From: Streptacidiphilus jeojiense
GTDB taxonomy: Bacteria > Actinomycetota > Actinomycetes > Streptomycetales > Streptomycetaceae
Assembly: GCF_000719095.1 (NCBI RefSeq)
Contig: NZ_JOEH01000028.1
Span: 1-64,000, forward strand
Length of the DNA: 64,000 nt
Direction of reading: 5' to 3'
Below the pieces are notes generated by a model that saw nothing but the letters and a program-made list of their open reading frames with translations, did no database searches and had not been told where the DNA came from. Each line of letters opens with the position of its first letter. The first letter of the stretch is position 1. Positions 8,660-18,040 of the stretch are shown piece by piece. Made by a program: the position numbers and the translations under genes.

Positions 8660-10492
8660 CTAGTCGAGCTGGTCGCCGAAGTCCGGGCGGACGTCGCGCG
8701 CCGCCAGGATCTCGTCGTTGCTGGTTCCGGCGGCGACCATGGGCCAGACCATGGCGTCCTGGTGGACGATGAAGTCGATGACGACCGGGGCGTCGTTGAT
8801 CGCCATCGCCTGCTGGATCACCGCGTCCAGGTCCTCGGGGCGCTCGCAGCGCAGCCCGACGCAGCCCATCGCCTCGGACAGCTTGACGAAGTCCGGGATC
8901 CGGGTGCCCTGGGCGGGCTGGGCGACGCCGTCGTGCTCGGGACCGCTGTGCAGCACGGTGTTGGAGTAGCGCTGGTCGTAGAAGAGGGTCTGCCACTGGC
9001 GGACCATCCCCAGCGAGCCGTTGTTGATGACCGCGACCTTGATCGGGATGTTGTTCAGGGCGCAGGTGACCAGCTCCTGGTTGGTCATCTGGAAGCAGCC
9101 GTCGCCGTCGATCGCCCAGACCGGGGTGTCCGGCATCCCGGCCTTGGCCCCCATCGCCGCCGGAACCGCGTAACCCATGGTTCCCGCCCCGCCGGAGTTC
9201 AGCCAGGTCGCCGGCCTCTCGAAGGTCAGGAACTGGGAGGCCCACATCTGGTGCTGGCCCACGCCCGCCGCGTAGATCGCGTCCGGGCCGACCAACTGGC
9301 CGATCCGCTCGATCACCTGCTGCGGGCTCAGCATGTTGTCGGGGGCGGCGTCGTAGCCGACCGGGTAGGTCTTGCGCCAGCCGTTGAGCTGCTGCCACCA
9401 CTCGGTGTAGTCCGCCGTGGTGCCGCCGGCGAACTCGGCCTGGACGGCCTGGATCAGGTCGGCCAGGATCTCCCGGGCGTCACCGACGATCGGGACGTCG
9501 GCGGTGCGGTTCTTGCCGATCTCGGCCGGGTCGATGTCGGCGTGGACGATCTTGGCGTGCGGGGCGAAGGTGTCTAGCCGGCCGGTGACCCGGTCGTCGA
9601 AGCGGGTGCCGACCGCGAACAGCAGGTCGGCCTTCTGCAGCGCGGTGACGGCGGCGACGCTGCCGTGCATGCCGGGCATGCCCAGGTGCTGGTCGTGGGT
9701 GTCGGGGAAGGCGCCCAGCGCCATCAGCGTGGTGACCACCGGGGCACCGGTCAGCTCGGCCAGGATCCGCAGTTCCGCGGTCGCACCGGACTTGATGACG
9801 CCGCCGCCGATGTAGAGGACCGGGCGCTTGGAGGTGGTCAGCAGCCGGGCGGCCTCGCGGATCTGCTTGGCGTGCGGCTTGGTCACCGGGCGGTAGCCGG
9901 GCAGCTGGTGCTCCGGCGGCCAGCGGAACACGGTCCGGGCCTGCAGCGCGTCCTTGGCGATGTCGACCAGCACCGGTCCCGGGCGGCCGGTGGCGGCGAT
10001 GTGGAACGCCTCGGAGATCACCCGCGGGATCTCGGCCGGGTCGGTGACCAGGAAGTTGTGCTTGGTGATCGGCATGGTGATGCCGCAGATGTCCGCCTCC
10101 TGGAAGGCGTCAGTGCCGATCGCGGCGCTGGCGACCTGCCCGGTGATGGCGACGATCGGCACCGAGTCCATGTAGGCGTCGGCGATCGGGGTGACCAGGT
10201 TGGTGGCGCCCGGGCCCGAGGTGGCCATGCAGACCCCCACCTTGCCGGTGGCCTGCGCGTAACCGGTGGCCGCGTGGCCCGCGCCCTGCTCGTGGCGGAC
10301 CAGGATGTGACGGACCTTGACGGAGTCCATCAGCGGGTCGTAGGCGGGGAGGATGGCACCGCCGGGGAGGCCGAACATGGTCTCGACACCGACGGCTTCG
10401 AGCGAGCGGATGAGCGACTGGGCCCCGGTCATGGGCTCGGCGACGGGGGACGTCTCGCCTCGCTGCGGGGCGGCGGCTGCCTGCTCAGTCAT
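8660..10492 (-). CDS. ilvB: Acetolactate synthase large (catalytic) subunit
   Basis: This 610-aa thiamine diphosphate enzyme condenses two pyruvates to acetolactate, or pyruvate with 2-oxobutyrate to acetohydroxybutyrate. The catalytic glutamate is E68 in [14 protein letters not shown], and the C-terminal ThDP motif runs from [13 protein letters not shown] to the NN pair in VINN. The frame is open 56 codons upstream through the attenuator hairpin, but the ATG at 10492 has GAAGGA about 9 nt ahead and precedes the normal N-terminal extension. Expression is governed by the leader peptide and terminator at 10551-10682. Confidence 0.96.
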   Translation of the reverse strand: MTEQAAAAPQRGETSPVAEPMTGAQSLIRSLEAVGVETMFGLPGGAILPAYDPLMDSVKVRHILVRHEQGAGHAATGYAQATGKVGVCMATSGPGATNLVTPIADAYMDSVPIVAITGQVASAAIGTDAFQEADICGITMPITKHNFLVTDPAEIPRVISEAFHIAATGRPGPVLVDIAKDALQARTVFRWPPEHQLPGYRPVTKPHAKQIREAARLLTTSKRPVLYIGGGVIKSGATAELRILAELTGAPVVTTLMALGAFPDTHDQHLGMPGMHGSVAAVTALQKADLLFAVGTRFDDRVTGRLDTFAPHAKIVHADIDPAEIGKNRTADVPIVGDAREILADLIQAVQAEFAGGTTADYTEWWQQLNGWRKTYPVGYDAAPDNMLSPQQVIERIGQLVGPDAIYAAGVGQHQMWASQFLTFERPATWLNSGGAGTMGYAVPAAMGAKAGMPDTPVWAIDGDGCFQMTNQELVTCALNNIPIKVAVINNGSLGMVRQWQTLFYDQRYSNTVLHSGPEHDGVAQPAQGTRIPDFVKLSEAMGCVGLRCERPEDLDAVIQQAMAINDAPVVIDFIVHQDAMVWPMVAAGTSNDEILAARDVRPDFGDQLD

Positions 10493-10550
10493 CTGCTGAT
10501 TCCTTCTCGGAGGGGTACGTGGCGGGGTTGCGGACTTCGGGGCGTGGGCA

Positions 10551-10586
10551 ACAAAAAACCCCTCGTGCCCGTGGGCATGCGAGGGG
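10551..10586 (-). terminator. ilvB attenuator (terminator hairpin)
   Basis: On the minus strand CCCCTCG (10580-10586, read as its complement) pairs with 10559-10565, with an inner 5-bp extension, and six T residues follow (10553-10558). It lies between the leader peptide stop and the ilvB start, the classic layout of ribosome-mediated attenuation. Confidence 0.88.
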
Positions 10587-10640
10587 TGGCGCGTCGACCT
10601 GAGTGATTCCGTGGACCGGGTGAGACCGGAGTCCTGCGGA

Positions 10641-10682
10641 TCAGCCGACGCGCCCGCCAAGTACGAGAATTCGGGTGCTCAT
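10641..10682 (-). CDS. ilvB attenuation leader peptide (13 aa)
   Basis: The frame encodes [13 protein letters not shown] and a TGA stop. A strong GGAGGAAGG ribosome binding site lies just upstream. The Ile-Leu-Val-Leu run uses ATT, CTC, GTA and CTT; ATT, GTA and CTT are rare in this genome. Stalling there when charged Ile, Leu or Val tRNA is scarce would favour an anti-terminator over the hairpin at 10551-10586. The arrangement is known from actinobacterial ilv operons. Confidence 0.9.
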   Translation of the reverse strand: MSTRILVLGGRVG

Positions 10683-10714
10683 GGCTCGACCTTCCTCCGG
10701 CGGTGACCGGGGTG

Positions 10715-13700
10715 TCAAGCCGGTGGGATCGATGTCTCATCATGCGGACCGAGGCCGAGATGACTGCCACGGGAGCGTCCTTGCTGGTCAGAGTTGGTGC
10801 GGGGGTGGCCGGGGCGATGAAGCCGCAGGTCACTGCGGGACTCACCCGAAGGGTGGACGAGCCGCTGCGACCCCTCCGCCGGGGCATCGGGAACGTCGAA
10901 TCCGGGGCCGCAGAGTACCGCGTCCAACTCCTCCTCGGGGAGCGGGCCGGAGAAGTACCGGCCCTGGCCGCGTTGGCAGCCGAGCCGGCGCAGCAGCGCC
11001 GCCTGGGCCGCCTGGTCGACGCCCTCGGCCGCCGTGGTGAGGCCCAGCTCCTGTCCCAGCCGGAGCACCGAGGTGGTCAGGGTCTGCAGGAACGCCGACT
11101 CGACCAGCCCCTCGACCAGACCGCGCTCCACCTTGATCATGTCGACCGGCAGCAGCCGGAGCCCGCTGAGCGGGGCGCCCGGACCGCCGAACCCGTCCAG
11201 GGCGAGCCCGATGCCGAGTTTGCGCAGCGCGGTGAGCCGACGGACCAGCTCGTCGGAGTGGTGCGGCCGGCCGTCCGCGGCCTCACCCTCGGTGATCTCC
11301 AGGAGTAAGGACTCCGCGGGCAGGCCGCTGCGCAGCAGCATGGCCTCGATGGTCTCGCACAACCCCGGAACGGCCAGTCTGCGGGCCGAGAGCCGGACCG
11401 CCACCGGCAGCTGGGACACCGTGGCGCCCAGCCGCTCCCGGCGCTCCCTGGAGAGCTGCAGCGCCTGCTCGACCATCCAGCGGGTGAACCGCGCCGCCCG
11501 GTCGCCGCCCTCCGAGGCCCGCTGGAACTCGGCCGGGGTGAGCAGCAGCCCCTGCGCCGAGCGCCAGCGGGCCTGCGCGGACAGCGCGACCACCTCACCG
11601 GAGCCCAGGTCGACCACGGGCTGGTGCAGCAGGGCGAACTGGCCCTCGCGCACGGCGAGCCTGAGCCGCTGCTCCAGCTCGGTGCGGCGGTGCAGCTCGG
11701 TGCGCAACTGCGGGTCGTAGACGGCGACCCGGCCCTTGCCGTTCTTCTTGGCCCGGTACATCGCCAGGTCGGCGTTGCGCAGCAGCCGGGCCGGGGTGAT
11801 GCCGGGCTCGGCGAAGGCGATGCCGATGCTCGCGGCCACGCCGAGCTCCTCGCTGCCGATCCAGTACGGCGCGGACAGGGCCGCGCGCAGCCGCTCGGCG
11901 ACCTCCGCAGCCTGCTCCTGGTCGAGCCCCACCAGCAGTACGGCGAACTCGTCGCCGCCCAGCCGGGCGACGGTGTCCCCGGAACGGACGGTGTCCTGCA
12001 GCCTCCGGGCCGCCTGGACCAGCAGTTCGTCGCCGACCTGGTGCCCCGCCGTGTCGTTGACGGCCTTGAAGCCGTCCAGGTCGAGGAAGAGCACCGCGAC
12101 GCCCTCGGCGGCGGGCATCCGGTTCAGCGCCGTCCTGCCGCGGTTCAGGAACAGCGCCCGGTTGGGCAGGTCGGTGAGCGCGTCGTGGAACGCGTTGTGC
12201 TCCAACTGCGCCTGCAGGCGCACCCGTTCGGAGACGTCCCGGCAGTTGAAGATCAGGCCGTCGCGGTAGCGGTTCACCGTGGACTCGACGTCCAGCCACT
12301 CCCCCGCGCCGGAGCGCACCCGGCACTCGATCCTGGCGGTCGGCTCCTGGGCGGGGCTCTGCGCCAGGTAGCGCTGCACCTCCCAGAGGACGTGCCCGAG
12401 GTCGTCCGGGTGGACCATCTCCGGCAGCCGGGTGCCCACCAGTTCCTCGGCCGGGCGGCCGTAGACGCCGGTGGCGGCGGGGCTGACGTAGCGCAGCACG
12501 CCGTCCGGGTCGGCGATCATGATGACGTCGCTGGAGCCCTGGACCAGCGAGCGGAAGTGGTTCTCCTGGTGCGACAGCTTCTGCGCCAGCGACAGGTTGT
12601 CCAGCAGCATGATGCCCTGGCGCAGGATCAGCGCGAACACCACGGTGCAGGCGACGATCAGTACGAAGCGGTCCAACTGGCGCTGTGCGAAGGCGTTGTA
12701 GATCAGGCCGGCGGTGCAGACCGCGGCGGCGGCGTAGGGGGTCAGCGCGCTGAAGGTGGAGGCGACCCTGGTCCGCCCGCCGCCGGGGGCGGCGGCCCCG
12801 CCGTTGCCGCTGGGCCTGGCCCAGGGGGCCCAGGCGAGCAGCATGCTGCCGGTGAACCAGCCGGCGTCCAGCAACTGGCCGGAGTGGTAGGCGTCCCGGA
12901 GCGCCTGGCTGGTGAACAGGGCGTCGCAGAGCACGGTCAGCGCCAGCGCCACCATCGCCGTGTGCACGGCCGCCCGGTTGCTGTCGCGGCTCCGGAAGCG
13001 CAGCCCCAGCACCATGCTGACCAGCAGGATGTCCAGCACCGGGTAGGCCAGCGCCATCGACAGCCGCAGCGGGCTGCCGGAGTCGCCGTGGGCGGTGCGC
13101 GCCAGCGCGAGGCTCCAGCTCAGCGTGAGCAGCGAGCCGGCGATCAGCCAGCCGTCCAGGGCGAGACAGAGCCAACCGGCCGCGTTGCGCGGGCGTTTGG
13201 CCAGCAGCAGCAGGCCGAGGATGGCCGGCGGGGCGAACATCAGGAAGGCGTAGTCGGCGATGGAGGGGGTCGGGATCGGCACCCGGAGCACCACCTCGTA
13301 CCAGCCCCAGACGCCGTTGCCGACGGCGACCATCAGTGAGGACAGGCCGAAGCAGAGCCAGGCCGGACGGTGCCGGCCGGCGGCGGTGCAGCTGTAGCCC
13401 AGACAGGACAGGGACGCGGTGAGCGCGGCACCGGAGAGGCCGAAGTCCCCCATGAAGTCGGCCAGGCCCGGGGAGCCCCAGCCGGAGGCCGAACCGATCA
13501 GATAGCCGAGGCACAGCAGCAGGATGAGCAGCCTGGGCAGCCGGGAGGCCGGACCCGGCTGCGGCGCCTCCTCGCGCGGCTCCTCCGCCTCGTACGCGGA
13601 GAGGCTGCCCGACAGCAGCCCCGGCGGGTCGAGGTCGGAGACGGACGCGACGGGGTCCTGCACGCTGAATCTCGGCACGGAATGCTCCTCGGCCCAGGGT

Positions 13701-13729
13701 GGGCCGGGCAGCACGGTCTTGGTACTCAT
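10715..13729 (-). CDS. Membrane PAS-GGDEF-EAL (degenerate EAL) c-di-GMP protein
   Basis: This 1004-aa protein has a 60-residue cytoplasmic N-terminus, about eight to ten membrane segments (65-375), a PAS domain (about 390-505), a GGDEF domain and an EAL domain. The cyclase motif GGDEF (591-595) is intact and an RxxD inhibitory site (582-585) sits five residues before it, so it probably makes c-di-GMP under product inhibition. In the EAL domain the signature reads SAQ (716-718) and DDFG reads DGFG (845-848), so phosphodiesterase activity is doubtful. From memory, the S. coelicolor gene next to ilvB is a cdg gene (CdgE-like). A near-consensus BldD box lies 116 bp upstream. The gene's 3' end overlaps the ilvB promoter region. 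Confidence 0.88.
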   Translation of the reverse strand: MSTKTVLPGPPWAEEHSVPRFSVQDPVASVSDLDPPGLLSGSLSAYEAEEPREEAPQPGPASRLPRLLILLLCLGYLIGSASGWGSPGLADFMGDFGLSGAALTASLSCLGYSCTAAGRHRPAWLCFGLSSLMVAVGNGVWGWYEVVLRVPIPTPSIADYAFLMFAPPAILGLLLLAKRPRNAAGWLCLALDGWLIAGSLLTLSWSLALARTAHGDSGSPLRLSMALAYPVLDILLVSMVLGLRFRSRDSNRAAVHTAMVALALTVLCDALFTSQALRDAYHSGQLLDAGWFTGSMLLAWAPWARPSGNGGAAAPGGGRTRVASTFSALTPYAAAAVCTAGLIYNAFAQRQLDRFVLIVACTVVFALILRQGIMLLDNLSLAQKLSHQENHFRSLVQGSSDVIMIADPDGVLRYVSPAATGVYGRPAEELVGTRLPEMVHPDDLGHVLWEVQRYLAQSPAQEPTARIECRVRSGAGEWLDVESTVNRYRDGLIFNCRDVSERVRLQAQLEHNAFHDALTDLPNRALFLNRGRTALNRMPAAEGVAVLFLDLDGFKAVNDTAGHQVGDELLVQAARRLQDTVRSGDTVARLGGDEFAVLLVGLDQEQAAEVAERLRAALSAPYWIGSEELGVAASIGIAFAEPGITPARLLRNADLAMYRAKKNGKGRVAVYDPQLRTELHRRTELEQRLRLAVREGQFALLHQPVVDLGSGEVVALSAQARWRSAQGLLLTPAEFQRASEGGDRAARFTRWMVEQALQLSRERRERLGATVSQLPVAVRLSARRLAVPGLCETIEAMLLRSGLPAESLLLEITEGEAADGRPHHSDELVRRLTALRKLGIGLALDGFGGPGAPLSGLRLLPVDMIKVERGLVEGLVESAFLQTLTTSVLRLGQELGLTTAAEGVDQAAQAALLRRLGCQRGQGRYFSGPLPEEELDAVLCGPGFDVPDAPAEGSQRLVHPSGESRSDLRLHRPGHPRTNSDQQGRSRGSHLGLGPHDETSIPPA
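10731..10744. promoter_or_regulatory. TGAGAC element upstream of the ilvB leader peptide
   Basis: On the minus strand the site reads GCATGATGAGACATC and includes GATG-AGA-CATC symmetry. It lies about 50 bp ahead of the leader peptide start, inside the end of the preceding gene, and shares TGAGAC with the cimA, leuB and ilvC sites. Confidence 0.4.
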
Positions 13730-14043
13730 ACCGGTAACTCCCCCTCCGGCCCCGGTCGCGGGCGGAGCAGCGATGCGGATCGCTCCGTACCGGCTCTCCC
13801 GGTCGGGACCTTACACCACTCTCGTCACTCTACGACATCCATACTCAACTCAGAGTAACTGAACGCGCTGGGAAGGCTCTGCGGGATCGGTGGGGACGGC
13901 CCGGAACCAGCCGAATGGCCAGGCGCGTGGGGGTGTTGGGGGCGCAAGGGGGGCGCGGAGCGAGGCATGTGCCGCGACGCCTGCCACCGTAGCTGGTTCT
14001 CGCGCGCGCCTTTCGTCAAGCAGAGCCTCGCGCCCCCAGAGGC
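13730..14043. other. Intergenic region ahead of the GGDEF/EAL gene
   Basis: This 314-bp stretch has no convincing coding frame. It holds the promoter side of the 10715-13729 gene, including an AT-richer part at 13805-13860 and the BldD-like box. The rest, near 13870-14040, shows no clear hairpin or gene. Confidence 0.5.
13845..13859. promoter_or_regulatory. BldD box candidate
   Basis: The site reads TCAACTCAGAGTAAC. The published BldD consensus is nTnACnC(A/T)GnGTnAn; the site matches every fixed position except one. BldD bound to c-di-GMP is known to repress developmental and cdg genes in Streptomyces, which fits a c-di-GMP synthase gene starting 116 bp away. Confidence 0.6.
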
Positions 14044-14943
14044 CTAACGGCCGAAGGCGGCGAGTTGGGTGGTCAGGAGGCGGAGGGCGCGGGGGAGGAA
14101 GGCGGTGCTGGGGCCGCCGACGTGAGGGGTGATCAGGGTGTTGGGGGCGTGCCGGAGCGGGTGGTCGGCGGGCAGCGGCTCCGGGTCGGTGACGTCCAGG
14201 GCCGCGCCGATCCGGCCGGTGTCCAGCTCGGCGAGCAGGGCCTTGGTGTCGACGACAGCGCCGCGCGCGACGTTGACCAGCAGCGCGCCGTCCTTCATCC
14301 GGGCCAGGAACGCGGCGTCGGCGAGGTGCCGGGTCTGCTCGGTCAGCGGCACCAGCAGCACCACCACGTCCGCCGCCGGCAGCAGCGCCGGAAGCCCGTC
14401 CAGGGCGTGCACCGGGCCGAGCGGCTCGGAACGCGCACTGCGCGCCACCCGGACGATGTCGCACTCAAACGGCAGCAGCCGTGCCTCCAGGGCCGCGCCG
14501 ATGGAGCCGTAGCCGACGATCAGGACCGTGCGGTCGGCCAGCGCGGGGCGGAAGTGCTGGTTCCAGACCCCGTCGGCCTGGTCCCTGACGAACTGCGGGA
14601 TGCCGCGCAGCGAGGCCAGGATCAGCGTGACCGCGAGTTCGGCGGTGCTGGCGTCGTGCAGGCCGCGGGCGTTCTGCAGGGTCACCCCGGCCGGCAGCCG
14701 CGGCAGCACGTCGTCGACGCCGGCGGTGAGCGTCTGCACGGTGCACAGTGCGGGCAGCCGCGGGAACAGGGCGGTGGCGGCCGCATGGTGCATGTAGGGG
14801 AGGCAGTAGAACTCGACGCCGTCGAGCACCCGCTGCTCCGGTGGCGGTCCCCCTCCGTCCCAGACGGCGATCTCGTCGGCGCGGACCCCGGCGGGCAGCG
14901 TGCCGAGCTGCTCGGGCGGATAGGGCAGGAGGTAGCGGGCCAT
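14044..14943 (-). CDS. D-isomer specific 2-hydroxyacid dehydrogenase
   Basis: This 299-aa NAD(P)-dependent enzyme interconverts a 2-oxoacid and a D-2-hydroxyacid; the substrate cannot be told. The dinucleotide motif GYGSIG is at 144-149, and the catalytic R227 (NVARGAVVD), E255 (TDPEP) and H274 (TPHVGG) are intact. It is shorter than SerA and has no ACT domain, so it is closer to the glyoxylate/hydroxypyruvate reductase side of the family. It starts 10 nt after the stop of a LAL regulator on the same strand and is probably the last gene of that unit. Confidence 0.9.
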   Translation of the reverse strand: MARYLLPYPPEQLGTLPAGVRADEIAVWDGGGPPPEQRVLDGVEFYCLPYMHHAAATALFPRLPALCTVQTLTAGVDDVLPRLPAGVTLQNARGLHDASTAELAVTLILASLRGIPQFVRDQADGVWNQHFRPALADRTVLIVGYGSIGAALEARLLPFECDIVRVARSARSEPLGPVHALDGLPALLPAADVVVLLVPLTEQTRHLADAAFLARMKDGALLVNVARGAVVDTKALLAELDTGRIGAALDVTDPEPLPADHPLRHAPNTLITPHVGGPSTAFLPRALRLLTTQLAAFGR

Positions 14944-14953
14944 GACCGCGAGG

Positions 14954-17900
14954 CTATCGCGGGCCGACCAGTCGGAGCCGGTGGGCCAGCGCGGCGGCCT
15001 CGCCGCGCCCGGTCACCTCCAGCTTGGCCAGGATGTTGGAGACGTGAACGCTCGCCGTCTTCGGCGAGATGTACAGCTCCTCGGCGATCTGACGGTTGCT
15101 CCGCCCCAGCGCCACCAGCCGCAGCACGCCCAGCTCACGCGGCGTCAGATGGAAAGCGGCGGGACCCGGCTCGAGTTGCTCCGGCTCCGCCGCGGCCCGC
15201 TCGGTGCGCAGCCCGGCCCGTTCCAGCAGCAGCCGCACGGACTGCTGCAGCCCGTGCTCCCCCTGGCGCTCGGCCAGCTCCAGCGCCTCGTCGGCGGCCG
15301 CGGCCGCCGGGCCGCGCTGCCCCTCGACGGCCAGCCGTTCCGCCGCCCGGTACAGCGCCATGGCGCGCGCTCCCCGGGATTCCAGCCCGGCCACCGCTTC
15401 CGCCGCGGCCAGCCACATCGTCGCGGTGTCGCTCCGTTCGGCGCGGGCCAGTTCGGCCGCCAGCATCGATCCCCAGGGGGCCGCGAGCGGATGCTGCCTG
15501 CTCAACCCGGCCGCCGCGGCCCGGATCCGCTGCAGCGTCTCGGGCCGGCCCTGGGCCGACCCCGGCAGTTCGTAGCCGTCGGCCTCGGCCGCCGCGGCGT
15601 GGAACAGCAGCGGATAGGCGTGCCGCTCGTAGCCCCGGTCCAGGCCCTTGTCCAGTACGGCGGACAGCTCGGACCTGGCATCGCCGAAACGGCCCTGCCG
15701 GCAGGCGATCCGCACCGCCAGCAGCGCCGTCGGCAGGTACTTCTGCGGCTGCCAGTCGGCCTCCAGGGCGCGGGCTGCCTCCAACTGCTCGGCGGCGTGC
15801 GCGGTGTCCCCGCGCATCAGCGCCAGATCGCCGCGCAGCCGCTCCAGGAAGTCGCGGTGCGCCTCCCGTCCGGAGCCGAACGGCTCCTCGGCGAGCAGCC
15901 TCCCGGCCTCGTCCAGCCGCCCCAGCGACAGCAGTGCCTCGGCCAGGTTGCCCAGCATGATGGTGCCGCTGTAGGCCGCCATCCCGTTCAGCCTGATCAG
16001 TTCCAGACCGGCCCGGGCGGCCTCGGCCGCACGGGCGGACCGGCCCTCGGCCTCGTAGTGGTGCGAGAGGTTGATGTACACCCGGGACTGGAGCTCCATG
16101 TCACCGGTGGCGGCGGCGTCCTCGATCAGGTCGGCGAAGGCGGCGTCGGCCTGCTCGTGGTCGTCGAAGATCCGGTGCAGGCTGCCCAGGGTGAGCCGGG
16201 CGTGCAGTTCGGTGGTGCGGGCGCCGACCGCGCGGGCCACCTCGACGGCCCGTCGGGCCGTCTCCAGGTCCTCCCTGCGGGCGTCGTCCAGGGTGCCTTC
16301 GACGGCCAGCCGGTTGAGCAGGTCGGCGAGGACGGCGGTGGGCGGTCCTTCGCCGACCAGTGCCAGGGCGCGGTCGATGTCCTCCCGGGCGGTCCCGCCG
16401 GAGCGGTAGCGGACGGCACGGCCGCGCTGCATCAGGAACCAGGCGGCCCGCTGCGGGTCCTCGGTCTCGTCCACGATCCGCAGCGCCTTCTTGATGAAGC
16501 GCAGGCCCCGGTCGTGCTCGCCGCTGTACATGGCCGCGACGGCGGCCTGGGCCAGCAGGTCGGTCGTCCGCAGCCGGCCGCATGAGTGCCCGCCGCCGGG
16601 CGGGCAGGTGCAGCGGGGGTAGGTCGAGTCGGTCGACTCGACACCGGTCAGACCCGCGAGGACCTGCTCCGGCACGTCGTCCCACAGGTCCAGGGCCCGC
16701 ACCAGCATGCGCAGCTGCTCGGCGAAGGCGTTGCGGCGGCGCGCGTGCAGACCCGCCTCCAGGGCGGCCGGCAGCGCCAGCGCCGCGTCGCGGGCGTGGT
16801 ACCAGTAGTCGGCGAGACGGGCGGCCCGCTGGTCGGCGGCGACCAGCTCCGGGCGCTCGGCCAGCACGCCGGCGTAGCGGCGGTTGATCCGGCTGCGCTC
16901 CCCCGGCATCAGGTCGTCCGAGACCGCCTCGCGCACCAGGGCGTGGCGGTAGCAGTAGCCGTCCAGGTCGGCGCTGGGCTGGATGATGTTGGCGCCCACG
17001 GCGGTGCGCAGGATCTCGGTGAGTTCGTCCTCGGGATGTCCGGCGACCGCGGCCAGCAGCCGGTGCTCGACCGCCGAGCCACCCTCGGCCAGGATCCGCA
17101 GGATGCCCTGGGTCTCCTCCGGCATCGCCTCGACCCGTACCAGCAGCAGGTCGCGCAGCGAGTCGGTGAGGCAGCGGCCGGCGCCCTGCTGCTCGGAGGC
17201 GGCGAGCTCCTCGACGAAGAAGGGGTTGCCCTCGGAGCGGTCGTAGACCCACTGGACCAGGTCCTCGCCGGGCACCCGGGGGTGCAGGATGCCGGCCAGC
17301 TGGCGGGCCACCTCGGCCCGGCCCAGCCTGGGCAGTTCGAACCGCTGGACGGTGCGGAGCCGCTCCAGCTCGGCGAGGTAGGGCCGGACCGGGTGGCGCC
17401 GGTGCAGGTCGTCGCTGCGGTAGGTGGCCAGGAGCACCACCCTGGCCCCCTGCAGGGTGCGGACCAGGTAGGCGAGCAGTTCCCGGGTGGAGCGGTCGGA
17501 CCAGTGCAGGTCCTCGACGGCCAGCACCAGGGTGCGGTCCACCGTCAGCCGTTCGAAGAGCCGCGCGGTGTGCTCGAACAGCCGGGCCCGGGCGAAGGCG
17601 TCGTGCGCCTCGGGCGGGGCCTCGCCGAAGTCCGGCAGCAGCCGGGCCAGGCTGCTCTCGTAGCCCTCGGCGGCCCGGTCCAGCTCGACGCCGAGCTCCC
17701 GGTGCAGGCGGCGCAGGATGCTGGCGAACGGCGCGTAGGGCAGCCCCTCGGCGCCGACCTCCAGGCAGCCGCCGACCGAGACCAGGGCGCCGCCGGACAG
17801 CGCCGCCCGCTGGAACTCCTCCAGCAGCCGGGTCTTGCCGACCCCGGCCTCGCCGCCGATCAGCACGGCCTGCGGCAGCCCCGCCCCGGCCCGGCGCAGC

Positions 17901-17980
17901 GTGTCGTCCAGCGCCGCGAGCTCGGAACTGCGGCCGACGAACCGGGGGCTTACCGATATCCGCTCCACGGCCCCGAGCAT
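14954..17980 (-). CDS. LAL-family LuxR regulator with AAA-type ATPase domain (copy A)
   Basis: This 1008-aa protein is a large ATP-binding LuxR regulator. It has an N-terminal ATPase with Walker A GGEAGVGKT (42-50) and Walker B LVLAVEDLHW (151-160), a long helical TPR-like middle and a C-terminal LuxR HTH (about 944-1008, with TPRELGVLRLVALGRSNRQI). It resembles its neighbour at 18041-21064 over the whole length, and the HTH is almost identical, so the pair arose by tandem duplication. A cysteine cluster C457-x-C459-x7-C467 is conserved between the two. The ATG at 17980 was preferred to one 42 bp upstream because GGAGG lies 8 nt ahead, as in the twin gene. It sits 60 nt after the twin and 10 nt before the dehydrogenase gene. 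Confidence 0.9.
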   Translation of the reverse strand: MLGAVERISVSPRFVGRSSELAALDDTLRRAGAGLPQAVLIGGEAGVGKTRLLEEFQRAALSGGALVSVGGCLEVGAEGLPYAPFASILRRLHRELGVELDRAAEGYESSLARLLPDFGEAPPEAHDAFARARLFEHTARLFERLTVDRTLVLAVEDLHWSDRSTRELLAYLVRTLQGARVVLLATYRSDDLHRRHPVRPYLAELERLRTVQRFELPRLGRAEVARQLAGILHPRVPGEDLVQWVYDRSEGNPFFVEELAASEQQGAGRCLTDSLRDLLLVRVEAMPEETQGILRILAEGGSAVEHRLLAAVAGHPEDELTEILRTAVGANIIQPSADLDGYCYRHALVREAVSDDLMPGERSRINRRYAGVLAERPELVAADQRAARLADYWYHARDAALALPAALEAGLHARRRNAFAEQLRMLVRALDLWDDVPEQVLAGLTGVESTDSTYPRCTCPPGGGHSCGRLRTTDLLAQAAVAAMYSGEHDRGLRFIKKALRIVDETEDPQRAAWFLMQRGRAVRYRSGGTAREDIDRALALVGEGPPTAVLADLLNRLAVEGTLDDARREDLETARRAVEVARAVGARTTELHARLTLGSLHRIFDDHEQADAAFADLIEDAAATGDMELQSRVYINLSHHYEAEGRSARAAEAARAGLELIRLNGMAAYSGTIMLGNLAEALLSLGRLDEAGRLLAEEPFGSGREAHRDFLERLRGDLALMRGDTAHAAEQLEAARALEADWQPQKYLPTALLAVRIACRQGRFGDARSELSAVLDKGLDRGYERHAYPLLFHAAAAEADGYELPGSAQGRPETLQRIRAAAAGLSRQHPLAAPWGSMLAAELARAERSDTATMWLAAAEAVAGLESRGARAMALYRAAERLAVEGQRGPAAAAADEALELAERQGEHGLQQSVRLLLERAGLRTERAAAEPEQLEPGPAAFHLTPRELGVLRLVALGRSNRQIAEELYISPKTASVHVSNILAKLEVTGRGEAAALAHRLRLVGPR

Positions 17981-18040
17981 CGCACATGCCTCCGACAGCG
18001 CCGCCTGATTTTCCCCGTGCACCTGGTACCGATGGGCCGA

